A stretch of DNA of 64,000 bases, taken from Gnetum montanum. Its lineage: Eukaryota > Streptophyta > Gnetopsida > Gnetales > Gnetaceae. The stretch spans positions 2,550,256-2,614,255 of the forward strand of contig MNCI01033474.1 of assembly GCA_015680685.1 (NCBI GenBank), in the 5' to 3' direction. Below, piece by piece: positions 35,548-46,906 of the stretch (positions within the stretch are counted from its first letter, which is position 1; each line of letters starts with the position of its first letter). The notes under the pieces are model-generated. The model saw only the letters and a list, made by a program, of their open reading frames with translations, had not been told where the DNA came from and did not search any database. Both the position numbers and the translations under genes were made by a program.

Positions 35548-37094
35548 ATGTCTTCTTTTCATAAGAGCAATTCACCACCTAGGGATCATACAAGAGACCG
35601 TCGACAGTCTAACACACATAACCGCGAACCGCCAGTTCCTCAACAATACCGAGTGCTATATACCCATCCCAATGAGTATATACCGGATTTTACCTTTATC
35701 CTCCATTAGGATGAACAGCTGTGTTGGCATGACCTACAAGGTAACATAGTGTTACCCCCAGATCGTGCAATCCCCAACATGCTTCTTTGTGCTCTTGCAC
35801 AAATTGGCATGACACAGCTATATGCTGAATATGTTGCAGAAGATTAGGACTCAAGGGATTACCATCCCATAGAAGTGCAACGTTTAAGGGACTCGAGGCA
35901 GGAGAGCCACTATACATTGTTGAAGGGCAAAGGGGTCCCACACGTCCTAAGTGAAATCGGAGATGGTGAACCACTTATAATGGGTTCTCCATCAAATGAT
36001 GTTCTCCCTCTTAATGATAGTGAGGAGGTGGGGTATCAGAACCTGTGCTCCACAATATACAACCCTGGTTCTGATCCTTGTGAACACCAACTATTCACTG
36101 AGGGAACAACAACACATAACAAGGACAAGCATTCAGATCTTCATCACGATCAGGGCCGTAGTCACAGAAGAGAAGGTAAGAAACATCGCCATGGCGATGG
36201 TTCCCCTTCTTCTTCCCCTTCATCACATCACTCACCCTCTCCTTCCACATCAGGGCATAGTCATAAAGCGCATAAGGGTGAGGATAAAGGTAAACGAGAT
36301 GAGAGACCTCAACGAGAGAGTCGAGATAGAGGACGAGGGCAGTCAAGAGAATCAAGGCATGAACGAAGGGAAAGTAGGGAACAACATAGGCATCATAGAT
36401 GTCATGAGAGAGATGATCATGACGAACCCCTACTTGTCACCTGAAGTATGCTAAATATTACGGAGGCAGTGAGAATACCCACAAGGCATCAAAAAGATAG
36501 TCGGATCAAAAGATTAGATATGAATAATATCCCACGCTTCGAAGGGGGATACAACGCTGATCCGCAAAATCATTTACAGGCATTCCATGATGCCTGCACC
36601 TTTCAAAATATTGAGAACTAGTGGCAGAAACTAAAGTTATTTCCTAGGATATTCATAAAGGAAGCAGAGAGTTGGTACCGGTTCTTAGAGCCGAAAACCA
36701 TTAGGAGATGGAGTACGATGTTAGAATTGTTCAACGATAAATACCAAATGTACTCCAGAGTGTCTAACTTGCATAAGCAAATCCAAGGATGAAAGCAGGG
36801 TAATCATGAACCCTTGAATGCTGCCATGGGCCGATATTACGCATTGCTACATCGTTGCCCGGGCCATGGTTACGCACAGCAGGATTAACTCCACCACCTC
36901 GTAGATGGGCTAAGACATGAGACTAGGAGAACCCTTAGGACTTATGCCCAAGGGAGATTATCTGAGCTTAGATCCCATGAAATTCATCGATTGTTGGAGC
37001 AAGTAGCCAAAGAAGAAGGGGAGCTACGGAAAAGAGAGAGCGCGGAAGAATATAACCGCGATCCTTCCCTTCGAAAGAAAAGAGCCCCGAAGTC
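35548..37094 (+). pseudogene. Family-B gag with long RS/His-rich N-terminal region
   Basis: An ATG at 35548 opens one frame read to 37094 with few stops (TAG near 35707 and 35845, TGA at 36442, TAG near 36619, others later). The first 300 codons contain a Ser/Pro/His tract (SPSSSPSSHHSPSPSTSGHS) and then an Arg-rich tract (GRGQSRESRHERRESREQHR), reminiscent of SR-type RNA-binding regions. The gag core follows: NNIPRFEGGYNADPQNHLQA, WYRFLEPKTIRRWSTM, YALLHRCPGHGY and RTYAQGRLSELRSHEIHRLL. The core is clearly homologous to element A gag (14860-15480), which lacks the long N-terminal part. The coding ends abruptly at about 37094 against a duplicated flank copy, so the 3' half of the element is missing. 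Confidence 0.75.
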
Positions 37095-37100
37095 TTATTT

Positions 37101-37277
37101 GTTTTTAATTTGTACGACATTTGTTTCTTCACTTGAACTATTTTGAAATTTTTTTACAATTAGGAACCTTTTACCATGGTCATGCACATGACATTAAGGC
37201 TCTTTATTGGTTTATGATTTAATTTTAAAAATACAATGAGCTTTGAACATTTCAATATTGAAAAAAATTTAAATGAT
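37101..37277. repeat. Left flank of the family-B LTR, second copy
   Basis: Repeats 34677-34853, again ending in ATGAT. Its presence between gag and the next LTR is not expected of a normal element. Confidence 0.8.
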
Positions 37278-38132
37278 TGATGGGACACGATATCGCATAG
37301 GCTGCGATATAGCGTACACGATATTGCGTTTGCCGCAATATCGCATCCCCTGCGATATTGCATTGTCCCCTGCGATATCTCGTACGCAATATCGCGGTCC
37401 GCCACCAAGTCTATAAATAAGAGGCGACTCTCCCTTGTTTCTCAATCTAAGCCTAGACCTTAGCGAAACTCTGGCAACTTTTCCCCTCCAGAGATAAAAT
37501 AATTTCCATGTGCCTGTAGTAGGAGCTCCAAAGTGAACGGATCTTTATTCGAGCAAATATTGTACCTGAACACAAGTTTGTGTATTGAAATAAAGACGAA
37601 CTGTTGGATAAACTTTGCAGTGCATGAAATAGGTTAAATAGAATTTTAATTATTGTTATTTATTGTTTATCATTTAAATGCTTTATTAGTTAACTAAATC
37701 TCTCTCAACCCTTCTCCCATAGTTAAGTGCATTCAGTACGACCGCTTCGAGCACGTGCGTTACGCTTGGTAATCCAAGTAACGTTTGGTAGCCAAGGTTG
37801 CATTGGTTTAGGGTGTGAATGGTAAGTGGGAATGGATGCTGATGCTATGTTAATTAAGGCTTAGTTAGTTAGTTAAAGTTAGTTAATTAGTCTCTTCACC
37901 CTTCACCTCATTAGCATAAGAGATAAAACATAAAAACTATAAAAATCACATACCTCAGACTTACTTAACCATACAACCGTGAGAAATACAAGTAAGTATG
38001 GGAAGACAACGAATGATTAACCTTAGGTGTTCCATAAGGCGCATAGGCACTTAGTTTGTGGAGTTCGACCAAATCGTGGGTGTAACGCTCGTATTCGTAT
38101 GGTTGAGTGTAGGGGTACCTCACCACGTATCA
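37278..38132 (+). repeat. Family-B LTR, complete, solo-like
   Basis: 855 bases from TGATGGGAC to CACGTATCA, with ATGAT on both sides (37273-37277 and 38133-38137), so it looks like an intact solo LTR with its own target duplication. GATATC-type cores begin at 37289, 37306, 37320, 37337, 37354, 37374 and 37388. TATA (CTATAAATA) at 37411 is again 23 bases after the last core. The 3' end matches 1-180. Confidence 0.85.
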
Positions 38133-38137
38133 ATGAT

Positions 38138-41110
38138 GAAGACTTCAATGATCCAAACAATGAAGATGAAGAAGAACTAGCAAGAAAATCTAATTCTATT
38201 GAATCTAAATGAGATGCAAACCTTAATGATGGAATTGAAACATCTAGTGATAGCACTTCAACTATAGTAAATTGTAATTCTGAAATTTTAAGACTACATG
38301 CTAAAGGAAACTTTAGTTCTAAATTTGCTTATGATCAATTTGTTAGTGTTCTAAAGGATCTAGTTAGAAAAGAAGTTGGCACTAAAAGTATAAATGTTAT
38401 TTTAATGAATGCATTATATTAGGATGTGTACATAATATTTATAATCACTTTTTTCAACATCTTGAAAATAAAAGAGGAACAAGGGTAAAATAGTGTAATT
38501 TTTGATATACAAAATTGCAAACAAATTATATGCATATATTCAACAAGGAAATGTAAAACATGAACAAGTAACAAATTTACCTACCCTCGAGGAAATGAGG
38601 ATATTTAGTTCTATTAAACAAAGTGATCAACTTAGTATCAGTACTAGTAACAAGAAATGTAAGAAAATAATTAAACAACATAGCATTAAAGAATCAATGA
38701 ATATTCAAAGAAAAGCAATAGTAATGAAGCTTCATCAAGAATGTTTTATGCAAATAGATTACCTTTTAGACTTCTTTATTTACCAACTTTTTAAAAAGCA
38801 ATACAAGTACTTTTATTCAATTTTTAATAATTATTATTTGTTAATTATTGTATTTGTTAGTACTGAATATTTACTAACTTAGTTTTATATCTTTCAAATT
38901 ACAAGAGAATCATATTTTCCTCTTTCTAAACATAGAATGCATGCATAATTATTAAATAAGCAATATAATCAAAGAGATATCTAATTTGCAAAACTAAAAT
39001 AGTTTTGAGGAAGAAATGCTTATTTTTCAAAGACCACTCCACTTATCTATATCATTATTTATAGCCTAAAACAATTTTATTTCCTCAAAGTTGATTTTTT
39101 GGTTTCATTAAAGATTCTTTAGTTCAATCAAAGGAATTGAAAGATGTTATAGTTCAAGTAGCAAAAAAAAAATTAAAAAATGTAATACAAATTATCACTA
39201 TTGTTGTACCTACATGTAAAAAGACAAGTCAAATTATTGAGCTAATACATAAAAATATTTTTGAACTCCATGTGTTCATTCATTGAATAATTCTCTTAGT
39301 AACATCAGCAAAATTGATAGGATATAAGATTTGATTGATGATGCTCATGCTATTCAAATGCCCATTATCAGTCATCATTATTCTAATGCTTTATCTAAAA
39401 AGTATTGCAAAAAGGCTTTCTTAAAGCCTATAAGAACTAATTATGAAGGTAAAAAAATCTCTTTTATTTTTTATTTTAACATTTTTATCATGATAAGTAA
39501 ATGTTGCTCATAAGTAAAATGTGTTTTCTTGATATAGATATGCATCTAGAAGAATGTTAAGGATTCATTATACACTTGGAACAGTGGTTGTTGCTGTAAA
39601 ATGGAGAATGGCTAGCAAAAACAAAAAGGGACAAAAAAAAAGGAGTAGCCAACAAAACCTAAAGCCAGAAAAAACAAAAAAACAAGGAATAATATTTTAG
39701 ATATAGCATGGTGGACAAATGTAAGGTATATTATGATTTATGAAATACTTATGATTATATCTCATAAATCTACTTTACATTGTTTGAGTTATTAGTTTTT
39801 TTAATACTTATTTCTTTTTTTACAAGGGGAGAGTGGTGAACATACTTAAATCAATTATAGATTTTATTAGATATGCTAACATAGATACTTCTTCGTAAGA
39901 AACAATTATGAAACATATGATAACATGCTAGAAAAAATAAGAGATAATGTTATTAAAAAAGATGGTAATTATAATTTCTATCATGATATTTTAAAGCCAA
40001 TTATAATTAAAAAATGGATAACTATTAATACTCATTTACATAAAGTTGCATATACTTTAGGCATTGAGATAGAAAGCCTTATCTTGCTTATGTTCATAGA
40101 GTTGCCAACAAAACCTTAAGTTGGAGAACAAATAAGGAGTACTATTTTAGATATAGCATGGTGGACAAATGTTAGGTATGTCATGATTTATGAAAGGATT
40201 ATATCTCATAAATCTACTTTACATTGTTTGAGTTATTAATTCTTTTTAATACTTATTTCCTTTTTTACAAGGAGAGAGTGGTGAACATACTTGAATCAAT
40301 TATAGATTTTATTAGATATGCTAACATAGATACTTCTTCATTAGAAGAAATTATGAAACATATGGTACAATGCTAGGAAAAATAAGAGATAAAGTTATTA
40401 AAGAAGATGGTAATTATAATTTCTATCATGATATTTTTAAGCCAATTATAATTAAAAAATGGATAACTATTAATACTCATGTACATAAAGTTGCATATAC
40501 TTTGGGCATTGAGATAGAAAGCCTTATCTTGCTTATGTTGATAGAGTGTTTGAAAGTGAGTAGCTAAAAAGAATAAAACAATGAATAACTTTTACAAGAG
40601 TTGATTCATTGTTTAATAGTAAAGTAGCAAAAGATGATCTTAATAGTCTTGCCCAACATGATCCTGCTAGTTGGTGATGCAATAGTGTCCCTAATTTATA
40701 ATAACTTGTTTGCAAGCTTCTCTCTCATGTATAGTTTTTAGTTATAAATTTATATTTTATTTCATAATATTTTATAATGTTTAATTATAATTGTCATAGG
40801 CTACCTCTTCATTACCAATGAAAGAAATTAGTGTACTTACTCTTTTATCCATAGAGTTAAAAGAAGTAAACTTGATACTAGCAGAGTTGAAAAGCTTATG
40901 GATATTCATAACATGATTCGCTTAGAAGAAAGAGCTAAAGTTGAGTATAGAAAACTCTTACACATCATTGGGATGTTGATCTAAAATATAATAAGCAACT
41001 ATTTGATGAAGAAGATAAGCTAGAGGATCCATTGAGTTTAGTTAAGGTTCTTCTAGGTGAAAATATTATAGCTGTGGATTTGGATAATAATCTCTTTAAA
41101 GAAAATCAAT
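38138..41110 (+). pseudogene. hAT-type transposase remnant, plus strand
   Basis: An acidic leader (DEDFNDPNNEDEEELARKSN) is followed by a degraded BED-like segment near 38480-38560 (KIANKLYAYIQQGNVKHEQ) homologous to the minus copy. A weak DUF659-like core lies at 38930-39160. Next comes the exon ILDIAWWTN and, after an AT-rich intron-like stretch, VVNILKSIIDFIRYANIDTS, YNFYHD and IIIKKWITIN, as in hAT transposases. The C-terminal dimerisation-type tail is at 40820-40990 (CTYSFIHRVKRSKLD, VEKLMDIHNMIRLEERAKVE). The exon-intron-exon block is duplicated in tandem (39690-40567). Stops throughout; inactive. Confidence 0.75.
39690..40567 (+). repeat. Tandem duplication of one hAT exon-intron-exon block, unit about 445 bp
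   Basis: GATATAGCATGGTGGACAAA, ACATTGTTTGAGTTATTA, GAGTGGTGAACATACTT and GGTAATTATAATTTCTATCA each occur twice about 445 bases apart, with only a few percent difference. Confidence 0.85.
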
Positions 41111-41129
41111 AACTTTTCAATTATTATGC

Positions 41130-43065
41130 CAAATATTTAAACATATAGCCTTGAAAGCATGTCAAAAACACTAATAATATAAATAGAGTTATAATTTAAA
41201 AATGTTTTATTTAAAATATTATTTCATATATATCTTATAAGCTCTTGTATATCCTACCCTCATTCCCAGAAAATGACCCTCCTTCCCAAACTCATTTGGG
41301 TAGGTGTTCCCAATCATTTCAAAACATGGTAAACTACTATAGGGAAAAGCAAATACATTCCAACATGTTTTCTTTCAAGTAGCAAAGGCTTTAATCATGT
41401 CTCAATTTTTTTATGTGCAATTTTAAAATTTGCAATATTGATATAGAACCACTCACGAGGTAATGTCTATTTAATTCATATAGCTACCTACTTTTAGTTA
41501 TGCTTGTTGCTTCAATGACCATTTGTCTTTGAACTATAGGTTTTCCTTAGTTCTTTGAAGTTTCTTTGCTACACATCTTAAATAATACTAATAGTATTGG
41601 TGGGATCATAAAATCGCACAGATAGCTCCATTTCAAAATTATATTGAAATATTAGCTATTCATCGCCACTACTAATGTTGCAAATGACTATTATTGAATT
41701 GCCAAGGTCAGGCAAGGGAACTAAAACAAGAACAAATTGAGTTGACAATTTCATAATTGATTTGTTAAGTGTCTGAAATGGTGTCTTCCAATAAACATAA
41801 CATTGCCGAATTTTAGATAACTCCTTAAGTAAATTTTTGCTTCACCAAAGTTCATGGATAAGCTACAACAAAAAAGAACTCTTTGGCTAGTGAGGTTTTG
41901 TTAAAGCTCAAAATCAGTGATGTCATGTCCATTGCAGTAACAATTCCACAAAACCTGCGAAATCAATCATGGAACCCGATTTGTTCTAATTTCATATATC
42001 CAGCTTCTTGCCAAAGCAACTAGCAACACCATTTTGTATTGGCGGACCCACTAATAGAGTACAGTCTTATAATTTTATAATGTCACTAACATTGTCATCA
42101 AAGAATTCACAAAACCTTACAAACTCAAACACGAAATGTTCATTAAAGAAACAAGCATACATGAAATGTTCATTAAAGAAACAAGCATAACAGAAAGCAG
42201 ACAAATATATGAACTAAATTAAAACAAAATGAAGCAAAACAAACCAAGCATAAATAGTATAAATACCTTGGCTAAATTTGAATAGAAGTTTGTAGTTGTG
42301 GACAAAGCTCTGATGCACTTGTTAACGTTTTCATTTACATCGAGTTGTTCGAATCAAACTTCGATTGTGGTTCATTCTATACTATGATCCATGCCTGTAG
42401 TGTCTTGACCATACTTCCATGAAAATTAATCTTTGGACATGTCTAAAATAAAATGATATCCAAACTAAAACATCCAAACCTTCACTTACCCATGGGAATT
42501 AAGAATAAATCTTGAAGCTATCAATCATTTACTGAGTTTATGTGGAAAATTACTAGATATTAATCTATTTAATTACATGCATGCATTCATTGAAAAATGC
42601 AACAATGGTTGAGCTGCACGACACCTTTATCACTTGTTTTTTATTTTAATTATTAATTATGAAACAAAAACTAAAACCGAAATTTTATCATGTTTGTAGA
42701 CCCTCTAGCAGAAATGTACATGCTAGGAATTTTAAAATCATTAAAAAAATTACCAAGTGTTTTTGGTCTACAGAAGTAAAAAAAAATTCAATTTCAATAA
42801 GTGCAATGAACCTCAAAAAATAAGAAACCAAAGGCTAGTTCATTAAGCATGATAATTGTCTAATCAAAGAACTTACATTCAATGAACCACAAATACCACT
42901 AAAACAATAAAAATTTTCTAGTATGTCCTTTTCCTGAATTAGCTTTCTAAGTATACAATCTGACACTTTGGGTTTACATTATATAGATGAGAAAAGTTGC
43001 CATAACATTGACAACATCATATTTGTCATGCTGATTTCATTTAATTCTAGGACTGATGAGATGGT
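41130..43065. other. AT-rich flank of the LINE, no recognised gene
   Basis: Contains one 30-bp-period duplication (42133-42189, GAAATGTTCATTAAAGAAAC twice). Nothing else has support. Confidence 0.4.
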
Positions 43066-43078
43066 AACATGATAGTCA
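43066..43078. repeat. Target site duplication of the LINE, left copy
   Basis: AACATGATAGTCA here equals 46907-46919, directly after the poly-A tail. The leading A is ambiguous with the tail, so the certain length is 12. Confidence 0.9.
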
Positions 43079-43108
43079 AAAACATGACAGACCAGATTCT
43101 TCTTTGTT

Positions 43109-45166
43109 ATGGCCAAAACCCAGGGGGAGTGTCATCCCCGTTGTCTCCACAACCAGGCTGACGAGACTACTGATGATCCACAACAAATTGCGCACAAGCT
43201 GACACAATATTGGTGTGGGATTTGGGCCAGGCGCCCCACCACACCCATCTTGGTTCCCGTACAGCGTGTACTGAGCGAGCACGACAACATTCGGCTGCTG
43301 GCCCCTTTCTCATGGTCGGAGCTCACGGCTACGATCACTAGCATGCTAGGCGGCAAAGCACCTGGTCCTGATGGTTGGAGCCTTGAATTTTTTAAAACGT
43401 TCATAGATATTGTGGGACCCAATATTCTAGATGCGCTCAATCTTATGCTGGCCATGAGATAGGTTCGAAGGGAACTCAACTGCTCCCGCATTGTGTGCAT
43501 CCTCTGATGCACACTGCCCAGAACATTTCCGCCCCATTGGCGTTTGCAATGTTCTCATCAAGATCTTCTCCAAGCTGCTGGTGAGTCAGCTTGTGCCGCT
43601 CATGCCCAGGCTGGTGGGGATCAACCAGGCGGGGTTCGTGCAAGGACAGGCCATTCAGGACCAAATCCTCCTCTTGCAAGAGGTGTTTCATTCGCTTCGG
43701 AATACGGGCTTTCCCAGACTTTGCCTCAAACTTGACATCACCAAGGCTTACGACACGCTCAGCTGGGCGGCCTTGCAGTCCATCATGTTACGGAAAGGGT
43801 TTGATTTGCAGTTCATCCGCCTTTGCATCCACATGCAGTCCTCGGCCGGTTTCTCCGTTGATGTGGGGGGGCGTTTATGGGGCCTCTCCTCCCTTGGGCA
43901 GGGGTTGAGGCAAGGGGACCCACTCTCACCCCTCCTTTTCATCATTGCCATGGACTTAATGCAGCACTACTGCAGCACCTCGGGGGTGGATGATCTAAAC
44001 ATTGCCGGCGTGGCATGCCGGACCGAACACTATGCGGACGATACGATGTTGCTCAGTAGAGCAACGGTCCCACAAGCACGGTGCATCAACGTTGCCTTGT
44101 CCCGTCTCGCGGCCGAATTGGGGCTGGAAATCAATCAAACCAAATCCTCCGCCCACTTCCTTAATGTGGATGCAGAGGTTAAAAACTGGGCGATACACAT
44201 CCTGAATATCCTGCCGGCACATACAGCGACACATCTCTGGGCATCCCCCTCTTCAGATGGGGACAGACCACGGCATGGGGCCCGTTGCTCGAAAAAATCA
44301 AGAGAAGAATGAGCCATTGGGCAAACAGATTTCTTAGTCGCAAAGGGCATCTGTTGGTGGCCACTGGAATCCTCACGGCAATTGCGCGGTTCGTGGCAAC
44401 CGTGGCCACCCCTCCGAACGCGGTCATCTCTGCAGTTAATACTCTCATCCGTACCTTCGTTTGGGGGGGGGGGGGCAAGGGGGGGGCACAGAATTCATCT
44501 GGTCCGTTGGGAGAGAGTAGCGCGCCCCCAAAGTGCAGGGGGCTTGGGTATCACATCATTCAAGGACGAGTTGATGATAGGACAACAACGGTTACTGCTT
44601 CGGTTTTTGCGCCCCCAGGGAGAACCGATCCCATGGATCCGCATCATGAAAGCCAAATATCTGCCATGGGTTTCGGGGGCGCGGGATTCGAGGCCGTGGC
44701 AAGGGCTTTGCTGGAATGCACGCACAATGCAGACCTTGGGTTGGGGGAGCCTCAAACCGCAGGTCCTCCTGATGGCCAAGTACCCTCGGCTGGACGGGTG
44801 GCGATAGATATGGCAGGGATGCCTGCCCGAAAAAATTAAATTCTTCTTGTGGCTTCTCCAGAACGATGCGCTGCCAATACGGGCCCTCCTGCATCGACGC
44901 GGGATTCTAAGCACTGCTACGTGTCCTGCATGCGGCGTCGATGCAGAAACGACGCAGCACTTCGCGGTAGAGTGCCCTTGCATGCGTGCCACGTGGCGCG
45001 CGGCGGCTATGCCCCCCCAAGACGCCTCATGAGCGACTCCCAAGCCACGCTAATTTTATGGGTAGCATGGAAGGCACGGAATAACGTCGTCTTCCAACAG
45101 CAGCAGCACCCCCCTCCGTAGCGCTTAGTCTCCCAGGCTGTCGCGGCGTGGAAAGAAATCGAGGTA
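43109..45166 (+). pseudogene. LINE ORF2: reverse transcriptase and C-terminal zinc knuckle
   Basis: Frame 2 to about 43460 reads WSELTATITSML and GGKAPGPDGWSLEFFK. Frame 0 then runs 43491-44230: FRPIGVCNVLIKIFSKLL, GINQAGFVQGQAIQDQILLL, KLDITKAYDTLSW (catalytic Asp 43734), LRQGDPLSPLLFIIAMDL and the intact HYADDTML box (Asp-Asp at 44037-44042). The thumb and post-RT region follow in frame 2 (LEKIKRRMSHWANRFLSRKG), then frame 0 after a run of 13 G at 44463-44475 (WERVARPQSAGGLGITSFKD). The zf-RVT-type tail is at 44847-45000 (CPACGVDAETTQHFAVECPC), followed by ILWVAWKARNNVVF. There are about four frameshifts and few stops. RT residues are preserved but the ORF is broken, so it is inactive as it stands. 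Confidence 0.9.
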
Positions 45167-45169
45167 ACC

Positions 45170-46558
45170 ATGGGAGCCACACCCACTTTCGAGTCGGACT
45201 GTGCTACGTTCCAGATGGACGAGGTGCTTTGGCAGTTGGTGATCCAGTGCGGCTAGTCAGAGCCTCTGCAGTGGCTGGTCAAGGACCCTGATATGGCAGA
45301 TGACGCGTTTTTCTCCAACTGGGTCAACGACCGTACCTTCTTCCATGGGAGCGAAATCTGGGTCACAAAATCCTCGATTGCTAGCTGTCTGGGGGCCCCG
45401 ATCGCTAGGGAAATCCTCTTGCCCTCTACCCGTGGCCTCCAGGACGTGGAACTATCCTTTGATGGGCCCGTCCCCTGGACTCAGAGCCGTCAGGTCCCCA
45501 GATCTTCCCTGCCGCGCCTATGGGCCCGGGGAACTGATTTGATTGAACGCTTCTTCGTCCAATCTGGCAACACTTCCAAGTTACAGGGCCTTTACTTTGC
45601 CTTCCTACGTTGTCTCAGATTGGGTAGCCCGGTCAACCTCCCTCGCTTCTTTAAGGAGCCCCTTAAGCTCAAACACAGCGGCCGCCACTCTAGTCTAATT
45701 CTGGCGCTTTGGCGGGGGGCGGGGGGCTACCCCCCTCATCCTCTGCCCCCGCGCGGGGGGTCTCCTCGGAGTGCTCCCCCTCGACTAGGCCGTTGGCTGA
45801 GGTGATGCCTGGGTTGGGGAGTAATTGGCCCCGTTGGGTTTCCTATGTTTCATGGGGGTGGAGGACCACGCGGACGAGGAGCTCCCCCGAACGTTCTGAT
45901 AGTTCGATTTCCCCCTCGCCGGAGACGTCTGACCGAAGGAACTGGGATAAGGAACTTCAGCAGGCTACGCAACGGGCGGCGGACGAAGTGCGGGAAGAGT
46001 GGGAGGCCAAGTGGAACGAGGCCCTCGCGCAGGCCCGAGCCAACATTGAGGCCCAGGTCATGGAGCGTGAGCAGGAGCAGGTCAGACAGCAGGAGCTCCT
46101 TGCTGAGGCTGCTCGGGGCCGCCTCATTGACGAAATCAGGGCCCAGGTTCGGGTAGAGCTAATGCAGGAGGCGACAGACCAAAGACGGCGCGAGCGGGAG
46201 ACGCGGGCGGCGCAGGAGCGCCTCCAGGAGGAGGCCCAGCGGCAGAGACAGCTTGACCGCACCCACGGGCATAATGCCCGACAATGGCTACAGGAGGGGC
46301 GATGCCCATACTTTATTCTGGGCATTAATTGTGAGAGCTCCTGGGCAGAGCTCAGACGACACATCCGCCAGACCTCGGCACGGTACCACCCTGATGCGGG
46401 GGCTTCATAGGAGGACAGGGGTAGACGGGCGTCGCTTATGCAAGGCCTCCAGTAGGCGTCCAATTTCATGGACACGGAGGATCACCGGAACACTCTCGAT
46501 ATCCTCCATGAACTGGAGCACCCCAACTGCGCCTGTCGACGACTGCCGACGCACCCGT
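45170..46558 (+). pseudogene. LINE 3' coding region: unknown domain, coiled coil, J-domain-like
   Basis: ATG 45170 sits in a strong plant/animal start context (ACCATGG) and is in frame with the ORF2 tail, so it may be a third ORF or a C-terminal extension of ORF2. Frame 2 (TAG at 45254) reads FFSNWVNDRTFFHGSEIWVT, SSIASCLGAPIAREILLPS and LRLGSPVNLPRFF. By eye this resembles mobile-element-associated domains in plants. A frameshift in the G/C-rich tract 45710-45760 leads to frame 1, where about 45950-46260 is a highly charged coiled coil (ELQQATQRAADEVREEWEAK onward). Next is CPYFILGINCESSWAELRRH, then RYHPDAG with His-Pro-Asp at 46387-46395. After two TAG stops comes LMQGLQ, then NFMDTEDHRNTLDILHEL, ending at 46558. 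Y/F-x-I-L-G, HPD and the R-x-x-L-D helix fit a DnaJ-type J-domain. I know of no J-domain in standard L1 elements. Confidence 0.6.
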
Positions 46559-46617
46559 AAGGGGTGGTCCTCTGCTGGGGGGTTGCCCCCCCCGATCGGC
46601 TTTACAGGTTTTGGGTG

Positions 46618-46735
46618 GTCGGGGGGTGCCCCCCCCTCTCTGCGGTGTCTGGTGGGTGCCCCCCCCCTCTCTGCGGTGTCTGGTGGATGCCCCCCCTTCC
46701 TCGGTTTGCTGGGTGGCTTCGCACCCCCCCCGGGT
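46618..46735 (+). repeat. C/G-rich tandem repeat in the LINE 3' UTR
   Basis: Three to four units of about 30-35 bases built on GGTGCCCCCCCCTCTCTGCG and TGTCTGGTGGG. Homopolymer C runs of seven to nine are opposite G runs. It could form strong secondary structure, including G-quadruplex on the minus strand. Confidence 0.75.
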
Positions 46736-46906
46736 GTGTTTTGGCTATTCTCTGTTTTGACCGTCTTGATCGTAGTTTCTGTGGTTTGGGGGCCCTCCCC
46801 TCTCGGTAGGACCTTCCCGTATGGCCTACCGCTTGTAATCGCAAGTAATCTTTGTAACATACTTTGACTCTTTTAATATAATCCCGACCTCTTTCTCGAA
46901 AAAAAA

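Noticed and set aside
35268-35562. Open frames across 35251-35562
   Set aside because: They are produced by the run of Ns.
34687-38132. LTR of family B starting at TGTATGAC/TGTACGAC (34687 and 37111)
   Set aside because: Flanks there do not form a target duplication, while starting at TGATGGGAC gives ATGAT at the start of both LTRs and after the second, and agrees with the element A LTR start.
43132-46860. Long minus-strand open frames through the LINE
   Set aside because: They mirror the GC-rich plus-strand coding and contain no recognisable domain.
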